From the NCBI GenBank assembly GCA_937892955.1, contig CALBKH010000085.1, positions 114,377 through 178,376 on the forward strand: DNA of 64,000 bases, in the 5' to 3' direction. This document shows positions 54,321 to 63,043 of this stretch, one piece after another. The DNA is from an uncultured Alphaproteobacteria bacterium (GTDB lineage: Bacteria > Pseudomonadota > Alphaproteobacteria > Rhizobiales > Ancalomicrobiaceae). How positions within the stretch are numbered: the stretch's first letter is position 1; each line of letters opens with the position of its first letter. The notes below the pieces were generated by a model. That model was given only the letters and a program-made list of their open reading frames with translations, was not told the origin of the DNA and searched no databases. Both the position numbers and the translations under genes were made by a program.

Positions 54321-56517
54321 GGGCGGGTCCGGGCGAGAGATGGCGGTTCTGTTGGAACCACATGTGGCGGTAGGTGTCGCAACGGGCGAGGAGGTCGTCG
54401 TGGCGGCCGGCGTCCTGGAGGCGGCCGCGCTCGAGAACCAGGATCTGGTCGCAGTCGGTGAGCGAGGTCAGGCGGTGGGAGATCATGATCACCGTGCGAC
54501 CGGCGGCGATGAGGCGCAGGTTCTCGTGGATGATCGCCTCGCTGTCGGGGTCGAGGGCACTGGTCGCCTCGTCGAAGACGAGCAGTGCCGGATCGGTCAC
54601 CAGGGCGCGGGCGATGGCGAGGCGCTGGCGCTGACCGCCGGAGAGATTGGCGCCGCCCTCTTCGATCGGGGTCTCGTAGCCGCGCGGCAGGCGCTCGATG
54701 AACTCCTCGGCGCCGGCGAGCCGCGCCGCCTCGATCATCGCCGACGGCGAAGCGTCGGGACGGGCGACCAGGATGTTCTCGCGAATGGTGCCCTTGAACA
54801 GGAAGCTGTCCTGGAGGACGACGCCCATGCGCGAGCGCAGGTGATCGACGTCGATCTCGCGCATGTCGACGCCGTCGATCTTGATCAGCCCCTGCTGCAC
54901 CTGATGCAGGCCCTGGAGCAGGCGGGTGACGGTGGTCTTGCCGGAGCCGGAGCGGCCCATCATGCCGACCACCGAGCCGGGGCGGATGGTGAAGTCGATG
55001 CCGTCGAGAGCCGGAGTGGCGGCGCCCGGATAGGTGAAGCGCACCTCTTCGAACGAGATGGTGCCGCGCATGTCCGGCTTGACGCCGTTCTCGCGGCGCG
55101 GCTCGGGCGTGGCGTTGACCACCGAGGCGACCTCGGCGAGCGCCCCGCGCGCTTCCTGGAACTGCTGCATCATGCCGGCGAGCTGAGCGATCGGCTGGGT
55201 GGCGCGGGTGGCGATCATGGTGAAAGCGACCAGCGTGCCGGCGTGGACGATCGAGGTCTCGGTGATCGCCAGATAGGCGCCGAGGCAGAGCGATCCGGAG
55301 TAGATCGCCCGTTCCAAGGGCGCCAGCAAGGTCTGGGGCTGGTTGGCGAGGAACTGCAGGTCGGTGGCGGCGCGCACCGCTTCGGCGACGCGGGCGTCCC
55401 ATTCGTTGCGGCGACGGCCTTCCAGCGCCAGCGACTTGATCGTCCGCATCCCCTGGATGGTCTCGATCATCATCGAGCTCTTGCGATGCTCGGCCTCGAG
55501 CACGCGGGTGTAGGCGCGGCGGATCGGCCCGAGATAGGCGGCGATCACCACCGCCATCACCGCGCCGATCACCAGCACGTAGGCCGCCAGCTTCGGTTCG
55601 AGCATGAACAGCGCCGGGACCAGCACCATCAGCGTCAACCCGTCGAGCAGGCCGTTGAACAGTTGGCCGGTGAGGAAGACGCGGATGCGCCGCGCCTCGC
55701 CGAGCTTGTGGGCGACGAGGCCGGTGGGGTTGCGGTCGAAGAAGTCCATCGGCAGGCGCAGCAGCCGATCGAAGAGGTGCAGGCCGATGCGGGCGTCGAT
55801 CTTGGCCGTCGCCACGGCGATGACGGTGCGGCGAAGGAAGCCGAGGAGCGTCTCGAAGGCGAGCGCGGCGACGACGAAGACGACGAGAACGACGAGCGTC
55901 GACATGCGCTGATGGACGAGCACCCGGTCGACGATGACCATGTAGAGGAGCGGCGGCACCAGGGCGAGGACGGAGAGCACCAGGGCGGCGAGCGCGACGT
56001 CGCGCACCAGCCGCTTCTCGCGCATCACCTGGCGGATCATCCAGCCGAAGCCGAAGGGCTGCTCCTCGATGCCCTCGCCGGGGCGGCGGCGCAGCAGCAT
56101 CGCTTCGCCGGTCCAGGCGGCGGAGAGGCGGATCTCGTCGATCGGCTGGGCGGCGCCGTCGGGATCGCGCGGGTCGCGCAGCATCACCGCCGGGACGCCG
56201 CCGACGTCGCGGAAGCCTTCGGCCACCAGCCAGGTGCCGTCGGCGAGGCGCAACATCACCGGGAAGGCGCGACCGAAGTCGGCGAAGTGTTTCCAGCGGA
56301 GACGGACGGAGCGGACTCGCAGGCCGGCGTCGGCGGCGATGCGCATCAGCCGATCGGTGCCGACGTCGCGACCGCCGTCGAGCAGGTCGCGCCGCAGCCG
56401 GTCGGCCGACATCGGCACGCCGAGGCGCGTCGCCACGAGAGCGAGCGCTTCCAGTCCCCCTGCGCCGGAGGTCGTCGAGGCCTCGTCCCGGGTCTCGCCC
56501 GTTTCTCCACCACTCAT
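54280..56517 (-). CDS. HlyB-type type I secretion ABC exporter with degenerate C39-like domain
   Basis: A 745-aa exporter. Residues about 18-150 are a C39-like domain without the catalytic Cys (ALALVATRLGVPMSADRL in place of a CLxM-type segment), as in HlyB, where it binds unfolded substrate rather than cutting it. The membrane domain spans about 175-450. The nucleotide-binding domain has Walker A GRSGSGKT at about 520, signature LSGGQRQR and Walker B LLVFDEATSALD. The frame is open to 56670, but the ATG at 56517 (MSGGETGE) gives the usual length. It is first in the operon exporter-adaptor-Sel1-UXS, and the giant RTX-like protein is the obvious cargo. Confidence 0.93.
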   Translation of the reverse strand: MSGGETGETRDEASTTSGAGGLEALALVATRLGVPMSADRLRRDLLDGGRDVGTDRLMRIAADAGLRVRSVRLRWKHFADFGRAFPVMLRLADGTWLVAEGFRDVGGVPAVMLRDPRDPDGAAQPIDEIRLSAAWTGEAMLLRRRPGEGIEEQPFGFGWMIRQVMREKRLVRDVALAALVLSVLALVPPLLYMVIVDRVLVHQRMSTLVVLVVFVVAALAFETLLGFLRRTVIAVATAKIDARIGLHLFDRLLRLPMDFFDRNPTGLVAHKLGEARRIRVFLTGQLFNGLLDGLTLMVLVPALFMLEPKLAAYVLVIGAVMAVVIAAYLGPIRRAYTRVLEAEHRKSSMMIETIQGMRTIKSLALEGRRRNEWDARVAEAVRAATDLQFLANQPQTLLAPLERAIYSGSLCLGAYLAITETSIVHAGTLVAFTMIATRATQPIAQLAGMMQQFQEARGALAEVASVVNATPEPRRENGVKPDMRGTISFEEVRFTYPGAATPALDGIDFTIRPGSVVGMMGRSGSGKTTVTRLLQGLHQVQQGLIKIDGVDMREIDVDHLRSRMGVVLQDSFLFKGTIRENILVARPDASPSAMIEAARLAGAEEFIERLPRGYETPIEEGGANLSGGQRQRLAIARALVTDPALLVFDEATSALDPDSEAIIHENLRLIAAGRTVIMISHRLTSLTDCDQILVLERGRLQDAGRHDDLLARCDTYRHMWFQQNRHLSPGPAHDDRVALAAVARG

Positions 56518-56577
56518 CGAACCACCGCCGAACGCTCCCGGGACACATCGCTCCGGCGGCGAGTTTCGGCGCGACAT

Positions 56578-56594
56578 GGTAAACAGGACGTTAA
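56578..56594 (-). promoter_or_regulatory. CtrA-like motif upstream of the exporter operon
   Basis: The minus strand reads TTAACGTCCTGTTTACC, 61 bp before the exporter ATG. It matches the box in front of the giant gene at TTAACG, at TT, and at the final ACC, with the same 17-nt length; against the CtrA consensus TTAA-N7-TTAAC it has one mismatch (TTTAC). It lies in the 401-bp divergent gap 56518-56918. Regulation is inferred from the motif only. Confidence 0.45.
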
Positions 56595-56814
56595 ACGGCC
56601 GCCCCTTTCCGGGTCGCCCGGGGTCCGCTGTCGTCCGGACGACGCAACCGACGTTGCGCGGCGACAACATCTCGATCCGGCTTCGCCCGGCGGGGCTCGC
56701 CTCGATGGCAAAGCCGGGTAGGATGGGCGAGAGGATGCCGGGCGAGCGAGGCGAGCGCGGCCTCTCGTCGATGATGCGAGATCCGGCGGATCGCCCCGCG
56801 ACGCCGGATCGAAT

Positions 56815-56854
56815 TCGTCCGAAACCCCCTTGTTCAGAAGGGGGTTTCGGACGA
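56815..56854. repeat. Perfect 17-bp inverted repeat in a divergent intergenic region
   Basis: Arms 56815-56831 (TCGTCCGAAACCCCCTT) and 56838-56854 are perfectly complementary around a GTTCAG loop. It lies between two divergently transcribed genes, so it cannot simply terminate a neighbouring operon; it looks more like a dispersed intergenic repeat or a regulator target. The TTCGGAC/GTCCGAA core recurs in the hairpin at 63869-63900. Confidence 0.7.
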
Positions 56855-56918
56855 GTAGAAGAAAACCGGGCGACGGCACGACGTCGCTCGCCGAAGAAAA
56901 CGTCGGAGAACGAAGAAC

Positions 56919-57611
56919 GTGACGGGTGGAGACCTGCGGGGCATTTCGTCGATGGCGACGCGCCAGATCCTGGCCGAACTGGTCGAGGCCTATCGCGCCA
57001 AGAGCGGGCGGACGGTGGCGATCGAATCGGTCGGTGGCGTCGACGCGGCGCGCCGGGTGCGCGAGGGTGAGGCCTTCGATGTCGTCGTCCTGGCCGACGA
57101 CGCGCTGGCGAAGCTCGAGGCGGAGGGCCATCTCGCCGCCGGGACCCGCACCGGCTTCACCCTGTCGGCGCTCGCGGTGGCGACCCGGGCCGGCACGCCT
57201 CCGCTCGTCTTCGCCGACGAGCAGGCGGTGCGCGACGCACTCCTCGCCGCCGCCACCATCGGCTATTCGACCGGTCCGAGCGGCACCTATCTGCTGAACC
57301 TCGTGAAGCGCTGGGGCATCGACGAAACGATCGCGCCGAAGCTGCGTCAGGCGCCGCCCGGCGTGCCGGTCGGCACGATGGTGGCGCGCGGCGACGCGGA
57401 AATCGGGTTCCAGCAGACGAGCGAACTGCTCGGCGTCGCCGGCATCGACCTCGCCGGACCGCTGCCGCCGGCGGTCGCCTTCGAGACGCTGTTCGCCGCG
57501 GCCGTCGGGGCCCATGCCGGCGATCCGGACACGGCGCGCGACTTCGTCGTCTGGCTCGCCTCGCCCGAGACCACGGACTGCAAACGCCGAAACGGCATGG
57601 AACCGGCTTGA
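56919..57611 (+). CDS. ModA-like substrate-binding domain protein without signal peptide
   Basis: A 230-aa protein of the extracellular solute-binding/ModA-like fold: MATRQILAELVEAYRAKSG, then FDVVVLADDALAKLEAEGHL and IGYSTGPSGTYLLNLVKRWG, and a C-terminal PDTARDFVVWLASPET block typical of the family. Unlike periplasmic ModA proteins it has no N-terminal signal, and no ABC transporter genes are adjacent, so it probably stays in the cytoplasm and may sense or carry an anion. The GTG at 56919 has GGAG at 56905-56908. It is convergent with the AroE-like gene, 19 bp away. Confidence 0.82.
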   Translation: MTGGDLRGISSMATRQILAELVEAYRAKSGRTVAIESVGGVDAARRVREGEAFDVVVLADDALAKLEAEGHLAAGTRTGFTLSALAVATRAGTPPLVFADEQAVRDALLAAATIGYSTGPSGTYLLNLVKRWGIDETIAPKLRQAPPGVPVGTMVARGDAEIGFQQTSELLGVAGIDLAGPLPPAVAFETLFAAAVGAHAGDPDTARDFVVWLASPETTDCKRRNGMEPA

Positions 57612-57630
57612 TCCCTCGCGACCGATGGCA

Positions 57631-58467
57631 TCACGCCAGATCGAGCCGCGCCAGCGCGCGCAACCGGTCGGGCGTGGCGACCGGAAGACGGAAGAACTCG
57701 AGATAGGCCGGAATCATCTCGAACAGCATGTCGGTGCCGACCTGGACCTCGCAGCCGCGGGCGAGCGCGGCGCGAAGGAAGGGGGTGTGGACCTCCTTCA
57801 TGACCACCTCGCCGACCAGCGCCGTCGGTGCGATGCGGGCGACGTCGAGCGGCAGCGGATCGCCGGGCGACATGCCGAGCGGCGTGGCGTTGACGACCAC
57901 ATCGAAGCCCTCGGGATCGTTCGAGCCGGTGAGGACCTCGAGGCCGGGATGATGGGCGGCGAGGCGCCCGGCGAGCGCCTCGGCCGATGCGGCGCGGGCG
58001 TCGTGGAGCGCCAGCGTCGCCACGCCCGCGCCGGCGAGCGAGGCGGCGATGGCCGAGCCGACGCCGCCGGCGCCGACCACCAGGGCACGGGCCCCGGCGA
58101 GCTTTCGGCCCTTGCGCAGCACGCCGCGGACGAATCCCTCGCCGTCGAACATGTCGCCGACCACCCGACCGTCCGCGTCAAGGCGGACGGCGTTGCAGGA
58201 GCCGGCGACCTTCACGGCGGTGGAGACCTCGTCGAGCAGGGACACCACCTCGACCTTGTGGGGCATGGTGATCAGGGCGCCGAGGATGTTCGACAGGCGG
58301 AAGAGCGGCCGGAAGATCGCTTCGAGGTCGCCCGCCTTCACCCCCATGGGCACGACCACGGCATCGGCGCCGGCTTGCTCGAACCACGGATTGTAGACGA
58401 GCGGCGCCTTGAAGGCCTCGGTCGGGTGACCGATGTGGGCGACGACGCGCGTCCGGCCGCTGATCAT
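57631..58467 (-). CDS. AroE-like shikimate/quinate dehydrogenase family protein
   Basis: A 278-aa NAD(P)-dependent dehydrogenase of the shikimate dehydrogenase fold. The catalytic Lys71 (ITMPHK) and Asp108 (GDMFDGEGF) are present and the dinucleotide loop is GAGGVG (132-137). The Ser-x-Ser pair that holds the shikimate carboxylate in biosynthetic AroE is absent: that loop reads GHPTEAFKAP (13-22), and the Asn-Thr-Asp before Gly-x-Gly is Met-Phe-Asp. A catabolic or different substrate is therefore likely, in line with its place behind a TRAP transporter and AroQ. The ATG at 58467 lies 11 nt past the aroQ stop; a GTG at 58473 is possible. Confidence 0.87.
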   Translation of the reverse strand: MISGRTRVVAHIGHPTEAFKAPLVYNPWFEQAGADAVVVPMGVKAGDLEAIFRPLFRLSNILGALITMPHKVEVVSLLDEVSTAVKVAGSCNAVRLDADGRVVGDMFDGEGFVRGVLRKGRKLAGARALVVGAGGVGSAIAASLAGAGVATLALHDARAASAEALAGRLAAHHPGLEVLTGSNDPEGFDVVVNATPLGMSPGDPLPLDVARIAPTALVGEVVMKEVHTPFLRAALARGCEVQVGTDMLFEMIPAYLEFFRLPVATPDRLRALARLDLA

Positions 58468-58477
58468 CGCCACGATC

Positions 58478-58927
58478 TCACTTCGCCGCTTCGGCGGTGA
58501 GGTGAGCGACCCGGCGCAGCGCCAGCCCGTAGCCCTGGGTGCCGAAGCCGGCCATGACGCCGTCGGCGCGGAGCGACACGTAGGAGTGATGGCGGAAGGC
58601 CTCGCGCTTGTGGACGTTGGAGATGTGAACTTCGAAGACCAGCCCGTCGAAGGCGTTGAGCGCGTCGAGGATGGCGACCGAAGTGTGGGTGAAGGCGCCG
58701 GGGTTGATGACGACGGCGCAGGCGGTCTCGCGGGCTTCGTGGATCCAGTCGATGATCTCGTATTCGCGGTTCGACTGGTGGAAGCGCAGGTCGAGGCCGA
58801 GTTCGGCGGCCAGTTCACGGCAGCCGGCTTCGACGTCGGCGAGGGTCTCGCTGCCGTAGATGTGGGGCTGGCGCTTGCCGAGGAGATTGAGGTTGGGTCC
58901 GTTGAGGACGTAGACGAGGCGGCTCAC
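58478..58927 (-). CDS. aroQ: Type II 3-dehydroquinate dehydratase
   Basis: A 149-aa enzyme that interconverts 3-dehydroquinate and 3-dehydroshikimate. It has the full type II set: NGPNLNLLG at the N-terminus, the lid Arg19 and Tyr24 (KRQPHIYG), Asn75 in INPGAFTHTS, and the catalytic His101 in EVHISN. The GTG at 58927 is preferred because GGAGAA lies just upstream and the length matches the family; the frame runs on to 58984. Its presence in an uptake/catabolic cluster suggests quinate/shikimate breakdown rather than only aromatic amino acid synthesis. The 114-bp gap to the permease gene (58928-59041) has no other gene. Confidence 0.92.
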   Translation of the reverse strand: MSRLVYVLNGPNLNLLGKRQPHIYGSETLADVEAGCRELAAELGLDLRFHQSNREYEIIDWIHEARETACAVVINPGAFTHTSVAILDALNAFDGLVFEVHISNVHKREAFRHHSYVSLRADGVMAGFGTQGYGLALRRVAHLTAEAAK

Positions 58928-59041
58928 CGATCTTCTCCGAGTTTGTCCGGCGAGCCGCGACGCGGCGCGACCGGAGGAAATCACCCTGACGAAACCCCTC
59001 CCCTCGCCACCGATCGGTTCGACGGGAGCGGCGGGTGCATG

Positions 59042-60340
59042 TCAGCGAACGACGTAGCCGAAGAGCTTCGGCAGGAACAGGACCGTTTCCGGCACCAGCA
59101 GCATGACCAGCAGAGAGGCCACCAACACACCGATGTAGGGCCAGATCGCCCGGACGATGGTGCGCAGCGGAATACCGGTGATCGCATTGATGACGAAGAG
59201 CAGCACGCCGTAGGGCGGCGTGATCAGGCCGATCATGCAGTTGACCACCGCGGTGACGCCGAAGTGCACGAGATCGATGCCGAGCGCTTCGCAGGTCGGG
59301 ATGAACAGCGGAATGATCACCAGGATGATGGTGGTGGCGTCGAGCAGGCAGCCGAGCAGCAGGAACAGCAGGTTGACGCCGAGGAGGAAGGTCAGGGGCG
59401 AGACGTCGAGCCCCTTCAACACCACCGCCATCTGCGCCGGGATGTTCTCCGCCGCGACGATGTAGTTGAAGATCAACGACGCGCCGATGATCGCGCCGAC
59501 CGCCGCCGAGGCCTTGCCGCTCTCCAGGAAGACGCGATGGAGGGTCGGCAGCGAGACGGCGTGATAGAAGAAGGTGGCGAGGATCAGGGCGTAGAGCGCG
59601 GCGATCGCCGCCGCTTCGGTCGGGGTCGTGGCGCCGCCGTAGATGCCGTAGAGCAGGATCACCGGCATCATCAGCGCCGGGAAGGCGCGGAAGGTGAGCC
59701 GCGGCAGTTCGCGCATCGGCACCGGCTCTTCGAGGGGCACGTTCTCGACCCGCGCCATGCGGGCGTTGAGCACCATCAGCGCCAGACCCATCATGATGCC
59801 AGGGACGAAACCGCCGAGGAACAGGTAGCCGATCGAGGTGTCGGAGACGAGGGCGTACATCACCATCGGGATCGACGGCGGGATGATCGGACCGATGGTC
59901 GAGGCGGCGGCGGTGATCGCCGCGGCGTAGCCGGCCGAGTAGCGGCCGTCTCGGCGCATCATGTCGATGATGATCTTGCCGAGGCCGACGGCGTCGGCGA
60001 CCGCCGAGCCCGACATGCCGGCGAAGATCATGTTGGCGACGATGTTGACGTGGCCGAGACCGCCGCGGAAACGGCCGACCAGCGCCAGACAGAAATTCAG
60101 CAGCCGCTCCGAGATGGTGCCGGCGTTCATGATGTTGGCGGCGGTGATGAACAGCGGGATCGCCAGCAAGAGGAAGCCGTCGTAGAGGCCCTGGATCATC
60201 TGCTCGGCGGCGAGCCCGACGTCCTGCCCCTTGAGGAAGAGGTAGAGGATCGACGAGACCATCATCGACAGCGCCACCGGCGCACCGATGCCGGCGAGCG
60301 CGAAGAGCGCGACGATGCACCAGAAGAAGGCGGCGCTCAC
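59042..60340 (-). CDS. TRAP transporter large permease (DctM family)
   Basis: A 432-aa, roughly 12-helix membrane protein of the DctM/TRAP large subunit family, recognised by IPLFITAANIMNAGTISERL, then IFAGMSGSAVADAVGLGKI and the region AAITAAASTIGPIIPPSIPMV. It drives sodium-coupled uptake of an organic acid handed over by the binding protein. The GTG at 60340 overlaps the small permease stop as GTGA; starting earlier would add unrelated sequence. It shares the operon with aroQ and the AroE-like gene, hinting at a cyclic hydroxy-acid substrate. Confidence 0.93.
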   Translation of the reverse strand: MSAAFFWCIVALFALAGIGAPVALSMMVSSILYLFLKGQDVGLAAEQMIQGLYDGFLLLAIPLFITAANIMNAGTISERLLNFCLALVGRFRGGLGHVNIVANMIFAGMSGSAVADAVGLGKIIIDMMRRDGRYSAGYAAAITAAASTIGPIIPPSIPMVMYALVSDTSIGYLFLGGFVPGIMMGLALMVLNARMARVENVPLEEPVPMRELPRLTFRAFPALMMPVILLYGIYGGATTPTEAAAIAALYALILATFFYHAVSLPTLHRVFLESGKASAAVGAIIGASLIFNYIVAAENIPAQMAVVLKGLDVSPLTFLLGVNLLFLLLGCLLDATTIILVIIPLFIPTCEALGIDLVHFGVTAVVNCMIGLITPPYGVLLFVINAITGIPLRTIVRAIWPYIGVLVASLLVMLLVPETVLFLPKLFGYVVR

Positions 60341-60834
60341 GAGGCTTCCTCCCGCTCCAGCGTGGTGACGGAATCGCCTCTGATCAGGCGCCAGCAGCGC
60401 GTGAGGTAGTGGGCGATCACCGCCACCAGGAAGATCAGGTAGACCGAGAAGACATAGTCGAAGCGGATGCCGATGATGTCGGTGGAGCGGATCTTCTTGA
60501 AGGTGATGAAGTCCCAGGTGGCGGGCATCGACGCGGCGAACCCGACCGCCAGTGCGATGGCCGAGAGGAGGGCGTAGACGCGCCGGGTGCCCTGCGAGCC
60601 GGCGTTGTAGATCACGTCGAACTTGACGTGGTCCTTGTCGGCGACGACGAAGGCCGCGCCCCAGAACACCGCCCACAGCCAGGTGATGAGGATGACCTCG
60701 TAGGCCCAATCGACCGGCGCGTTGAAGAGATAACGCGAGCCGATCTGGACGAGGAAGGCGGCGAACATGGCGATCATCAGCGCCACCAGGACGTCTTCCG
60801 CCCGCCGCTGCAGGAACTTCAGGACCGCGAACAT
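60337..60834 (-). CDS. TRAP transporter small permease (DctQ family)
   Basis: A 165-aa four-helix protein. The second-helix signature QIGSRYLFNAPVDWAYEVILI and the following WLWAVFWGAAFVVADKDHVKF are typical of DctQ. It pairs with the large permease in the inner membrane. It starts at an ATG about 100 bp downstream of the binding-protein gene and ends overlapping the DctM start by 4 nt. Confidence 0.92.
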   Translation of the reverse strand: MFAVLKFLQRRAEDVLVALMIAMFAAFLVQIGSRYLFNAPVDWAYEVILITWLWAVFWGAAFVVADKDHVKFDVIYNAGSQGTRRVYALLSAIALAVGFAASMPATWDFITFKKIRSTDIIGIRFDYVFSVYLIFLVAVIAHYLTRCWRLIRGDSVTTLEREEAS

Positions 60835-60935
60835 CGCTTCCCCCGCCCACGATCACGAGATGACGAACCGGGAGGGGCGCCGCGGCGCGGCACCCCTCGA
60901 GGTCGGAAGGACGGGTGAGACCCGCCCGATCGGCA

Positions 60936-61934
60936 TCACTTGACGGCGTTGATCTTGTCGACCATGCCCGCCGGCCAGTCCTTGGCGAACTTGGAGGCGA
61001 GATAGTCCGCCTGGACCTTCTTGCGGAAGGCCTCGACGTCCGGGGCGTAGACCTTGAGACCCTTCTCCTTGAAGAAGGCCACCAGTTCGTCCTCGAGCTT
61101 CAGCTGCGCCTGACGCGCCGCCTCGCAGGCCTCGTCGGCGGCCTTCTGCACGGTCGCCTGCTGGGCCGGGGTGAAGCCGTCCCACACCTTCTTGGAGATG
61201 GCGAGGTAGTTCTGGTCGACGAGGTGCGAGGTCAGCACGATCTGCTTGGTCACCTCGTAGAACTTGGCGTCCTTGTCGGTCGGCAGCGGGTTGTCCTGAC
61301 CGTCGATGGCGCCGGTCTGCAGCGCCGTGTAGACCTCGGTGAAGGCGAGCGGCAGCGGGTTGGCGCCGAGCGCCTTGCCGAGGAAGAGCCAGGCTTCCGA
61401 ACCGGGCATGCGCAGCTTGACGCCGGCGAGATCGTCGGGGGTCTTCACCTCCTTGTCGGTGCGCAGGTTCACCTGACGGCGGCCGAGATACATGACCGAG
61501 AGCAGTTTCACGCCGAGCTTGGCCTCGGTCTGCTTCTTCAGGTCGTCCATCACCGGATCGGCGAAGACCTTCTTCTGGTGATCGGCGTCGCGCAGCAGGT
61601 AGCCGGCGGTGAAGATCGACCAGCCGGGGATCAGGGTCGCCAATTCCTGCGCCGAGGTGATCGACATCTCGAGGTTGCCGCGGGCGATCGCCTCGAGTTC
61701 GGTGCCCTGCTTGAACAGCGAGGCGTTCCAGTGCGGCTCGTAGGTGGCGAAGCCGGCGACCGCGGGGCCGAAGTGCTTCTCCAGGCCGAGGGCGCGCTGG
61801 TCGGTCGCCGAGGCCGGCGAGGACAGACGCAGAACCACCTTCTGTTGGGCGAAGGCGGTCGTTCCGAGAGCGACGGTGGCGGCGAGAGCGGCGGCGGCGG
61901 AAATCGCCGTGCGACGATCGATCTTGAATTTCAT
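60936..61934 (-). CDS. TRAP transporter substrate-binding protein (DctP family)
   Basis: A 332-aa periplasmic binding protein. The signal peptide has a twin-Arg-like start (KIDRRTAIS) and a likely cut after Ala29 (TTAFA-QQ). The DctP core includes GVKLRMPGSEAWLFLGKALGA, with the conserved Arg that binds the substrate carboxylate, then TGAIDGQDNP. GGAGAGG lies just ahead of the ATG at 61934; the frame is open further upstream. The ligand is probably an organic acid. It is the first transporter gene downstream of the frameshifted SDR gene and has a plausible promoter of its own. Confidence 0.93.
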   Translation of the reverse strand: MKFKIDRRTAISAAAALAATVALGTTAFAQQKVVLRLSSPASATDQRALGLEKHFGPAVAGFATYEPHWNASLFKQGTELEAIARGNLEMSITSAQELATLIPGWSIFTAGYLLRDADHQKKVFADPVMDDLKKQTEAKLGVKLLSVMYLGRRQVNLRTDKEVKTPDDLAGVKLRMPGSEAWLFLGKALGANPLPLAFTEVYTALQTGAIDGQDNPLPTDKDAKFYEVTKQIVLTSHLVDQNYLAISKKVWDGFTPAQQATVQKAADEACEAARQAQLKLEDELVAFFKEKGLKVYAPDVEAFRKKVQADYLASKFAKDWPAGMVDKINAVK

Positions 61935-62056
61935 GGGGTTCCTCTCCTTCTTTGGTTCTTGCGATCTTCGGACTTCCCACCGGCGAAGCGGCACGGCCAT
62001 CTTCGCGAAACCGGATGTTCCTCGTCGATCCGCCCCTTCGACCCGATCTCCGCGCC

Positions 62057-62085
62057 ATCAAAGACCTACGTAGCGGAAGGGTCAA
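62057..62085 (-). promoter_or_regulatory. Candidate sigma-70-type promoter for the TRAP operon
   Basis: On the minus strand TTGACC (62085-62080) is followed after 17 nt by TTTGAT (62062-62057), about 120 bp before the binding-protein ATG. Match to TTGACA/TATAAT is 5/6 and 4/6. The 220-bp gap 61935-62154 has no other gene. Confidence 0.4.
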
Positions 62086-62154
62086 ATCGCGTTTCGGATT
62101 CCTCCACCGCCGAAGTGCGTCACCGCGGTCGTTCGCCACTCTCTCGCGGCCTCG

Positions 62155-62891
62155 ATAGGTCGCCCGCCCGCCGCTCAGGTCGAAGGTGAAGCCGGTGGTG
62201 AAGCTGCAGTCCGGCCCGACGATCCAGGCGACGAGGGCGGCGACCTCGTCGACCTGCAGGAAGCGGCCATGGGGATCTTCGCCTTCATCGCGGCGATGTG
62301 TTCGGCGGTCATCTCGGCCATCAGGTCGGTCTCGGCCATGGCCGGCGCGACGCAGTTGACCAGGACACCGTCGAGGGCCAGTTCCTCGGCGACCGCCTTG
62401 GTGAAGGCGATGACCCGGCCCTTGGCGGCGGAATAGGCGGAGATGAAGGGGACGCCGTCCTTGCCGGCCATCGAGGCGATGTTGACGATGCGGCCGTAGC
62501 GGCGCTCGCGCATGTGCGGGATGGCGGCGCGGCAGCCGTGGAAGACGCCGTCGAGATCGACCGCCATCACCCGCTTCCAGGCATCGAGCGGGTAATCCCA
62601 GGCGGGGACGACGGGACCGTTGATGCCGGCGTTGTTGATCAGGATGTCGATCGAGCCGGCGGCGGCGCGCGCCGCCTCGAAGGCGGCGGTCACGGCATCG
62701 GCGTCGGAGACGTCGACGGTGGACAGGAGGAGCGGCTCGAAACCGGCGGTCGTCGCGTCGAAGCCGCCGAAGGCGACGTCCCAGACGACGACGCGGGCAC
62801 CCTCGGCGGCCAGACGCCGGGCGATGGTGCGTCCGATCCCGCGCGCCGCGCCGGTCACCATCGCCGTCCGTCCCGACAAAGTGCCCGTCAT
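62155..62891 (-). pseudogene. SDR-family oxidoreductase with a 3' frameshift
   Basis: A classical short-chain dehydrogenase: cofactor motif TGAARGIG (13-20), NNAG near 86, Ser140 and the catalytic Tyr153-x-x-x-Lys157 (YSAAK). After Met208 the frame fails: it reads AASCRSTRSPPSS and stops at 62175, whereas the neighbouring frame continues as GRFLQVDEVAALVAWIVGPD and then TTGFTFDLSGGRATY, the normal SDR C-terminus. One missing base near 62265-62268 (a G in ATGGGCCGC) explains it. The restored frame has CGA where the usual TGA would follow the final Tyr, so a second lesion is possible. Catalytic residues are intact, but the C-terminal dimer part would be lost. It may be a real decayed gene or a sequencing error. 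Confidence 0.75.
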
Positions 62892-62950
62892 CTGCGCCGC
62901 ACCCCACGCCCGCCCCCCGAGATCGGGGGAGTTCCCGGCGCGGTCACGCT

Positions 62951-62963
62951 GGTATACCGTACC
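62951..62963. promoter_or_regulatory. Candidate GntR operator between the SDR and GntR genes
   Basis: GGTATACCGTACC contains the perfect palindrome GGTATACC plus an overlapping GGTA...TACC. It lies in the divergent gap 62892-63043, the usual place for an FCD-type GntR operator, and resembles the TGGTATACCA-like sites known for this family. The rest of the gap shows no gene. Confidence 0.5.
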
Positions 62964-63043
62964 TCAGTTGTCAAGCGATCGCCGCGCACCGATGCGAAGC
63001 CCCGGGGCGTGGTGGCGAGCCGCCCCGCGAGGACCGTCGAACC

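Noticed and set aside
56815..56854. Rho-independent terminator
   Set aside because: It lies between divergent genes and has no following T tract, so terminator function has no clear target.
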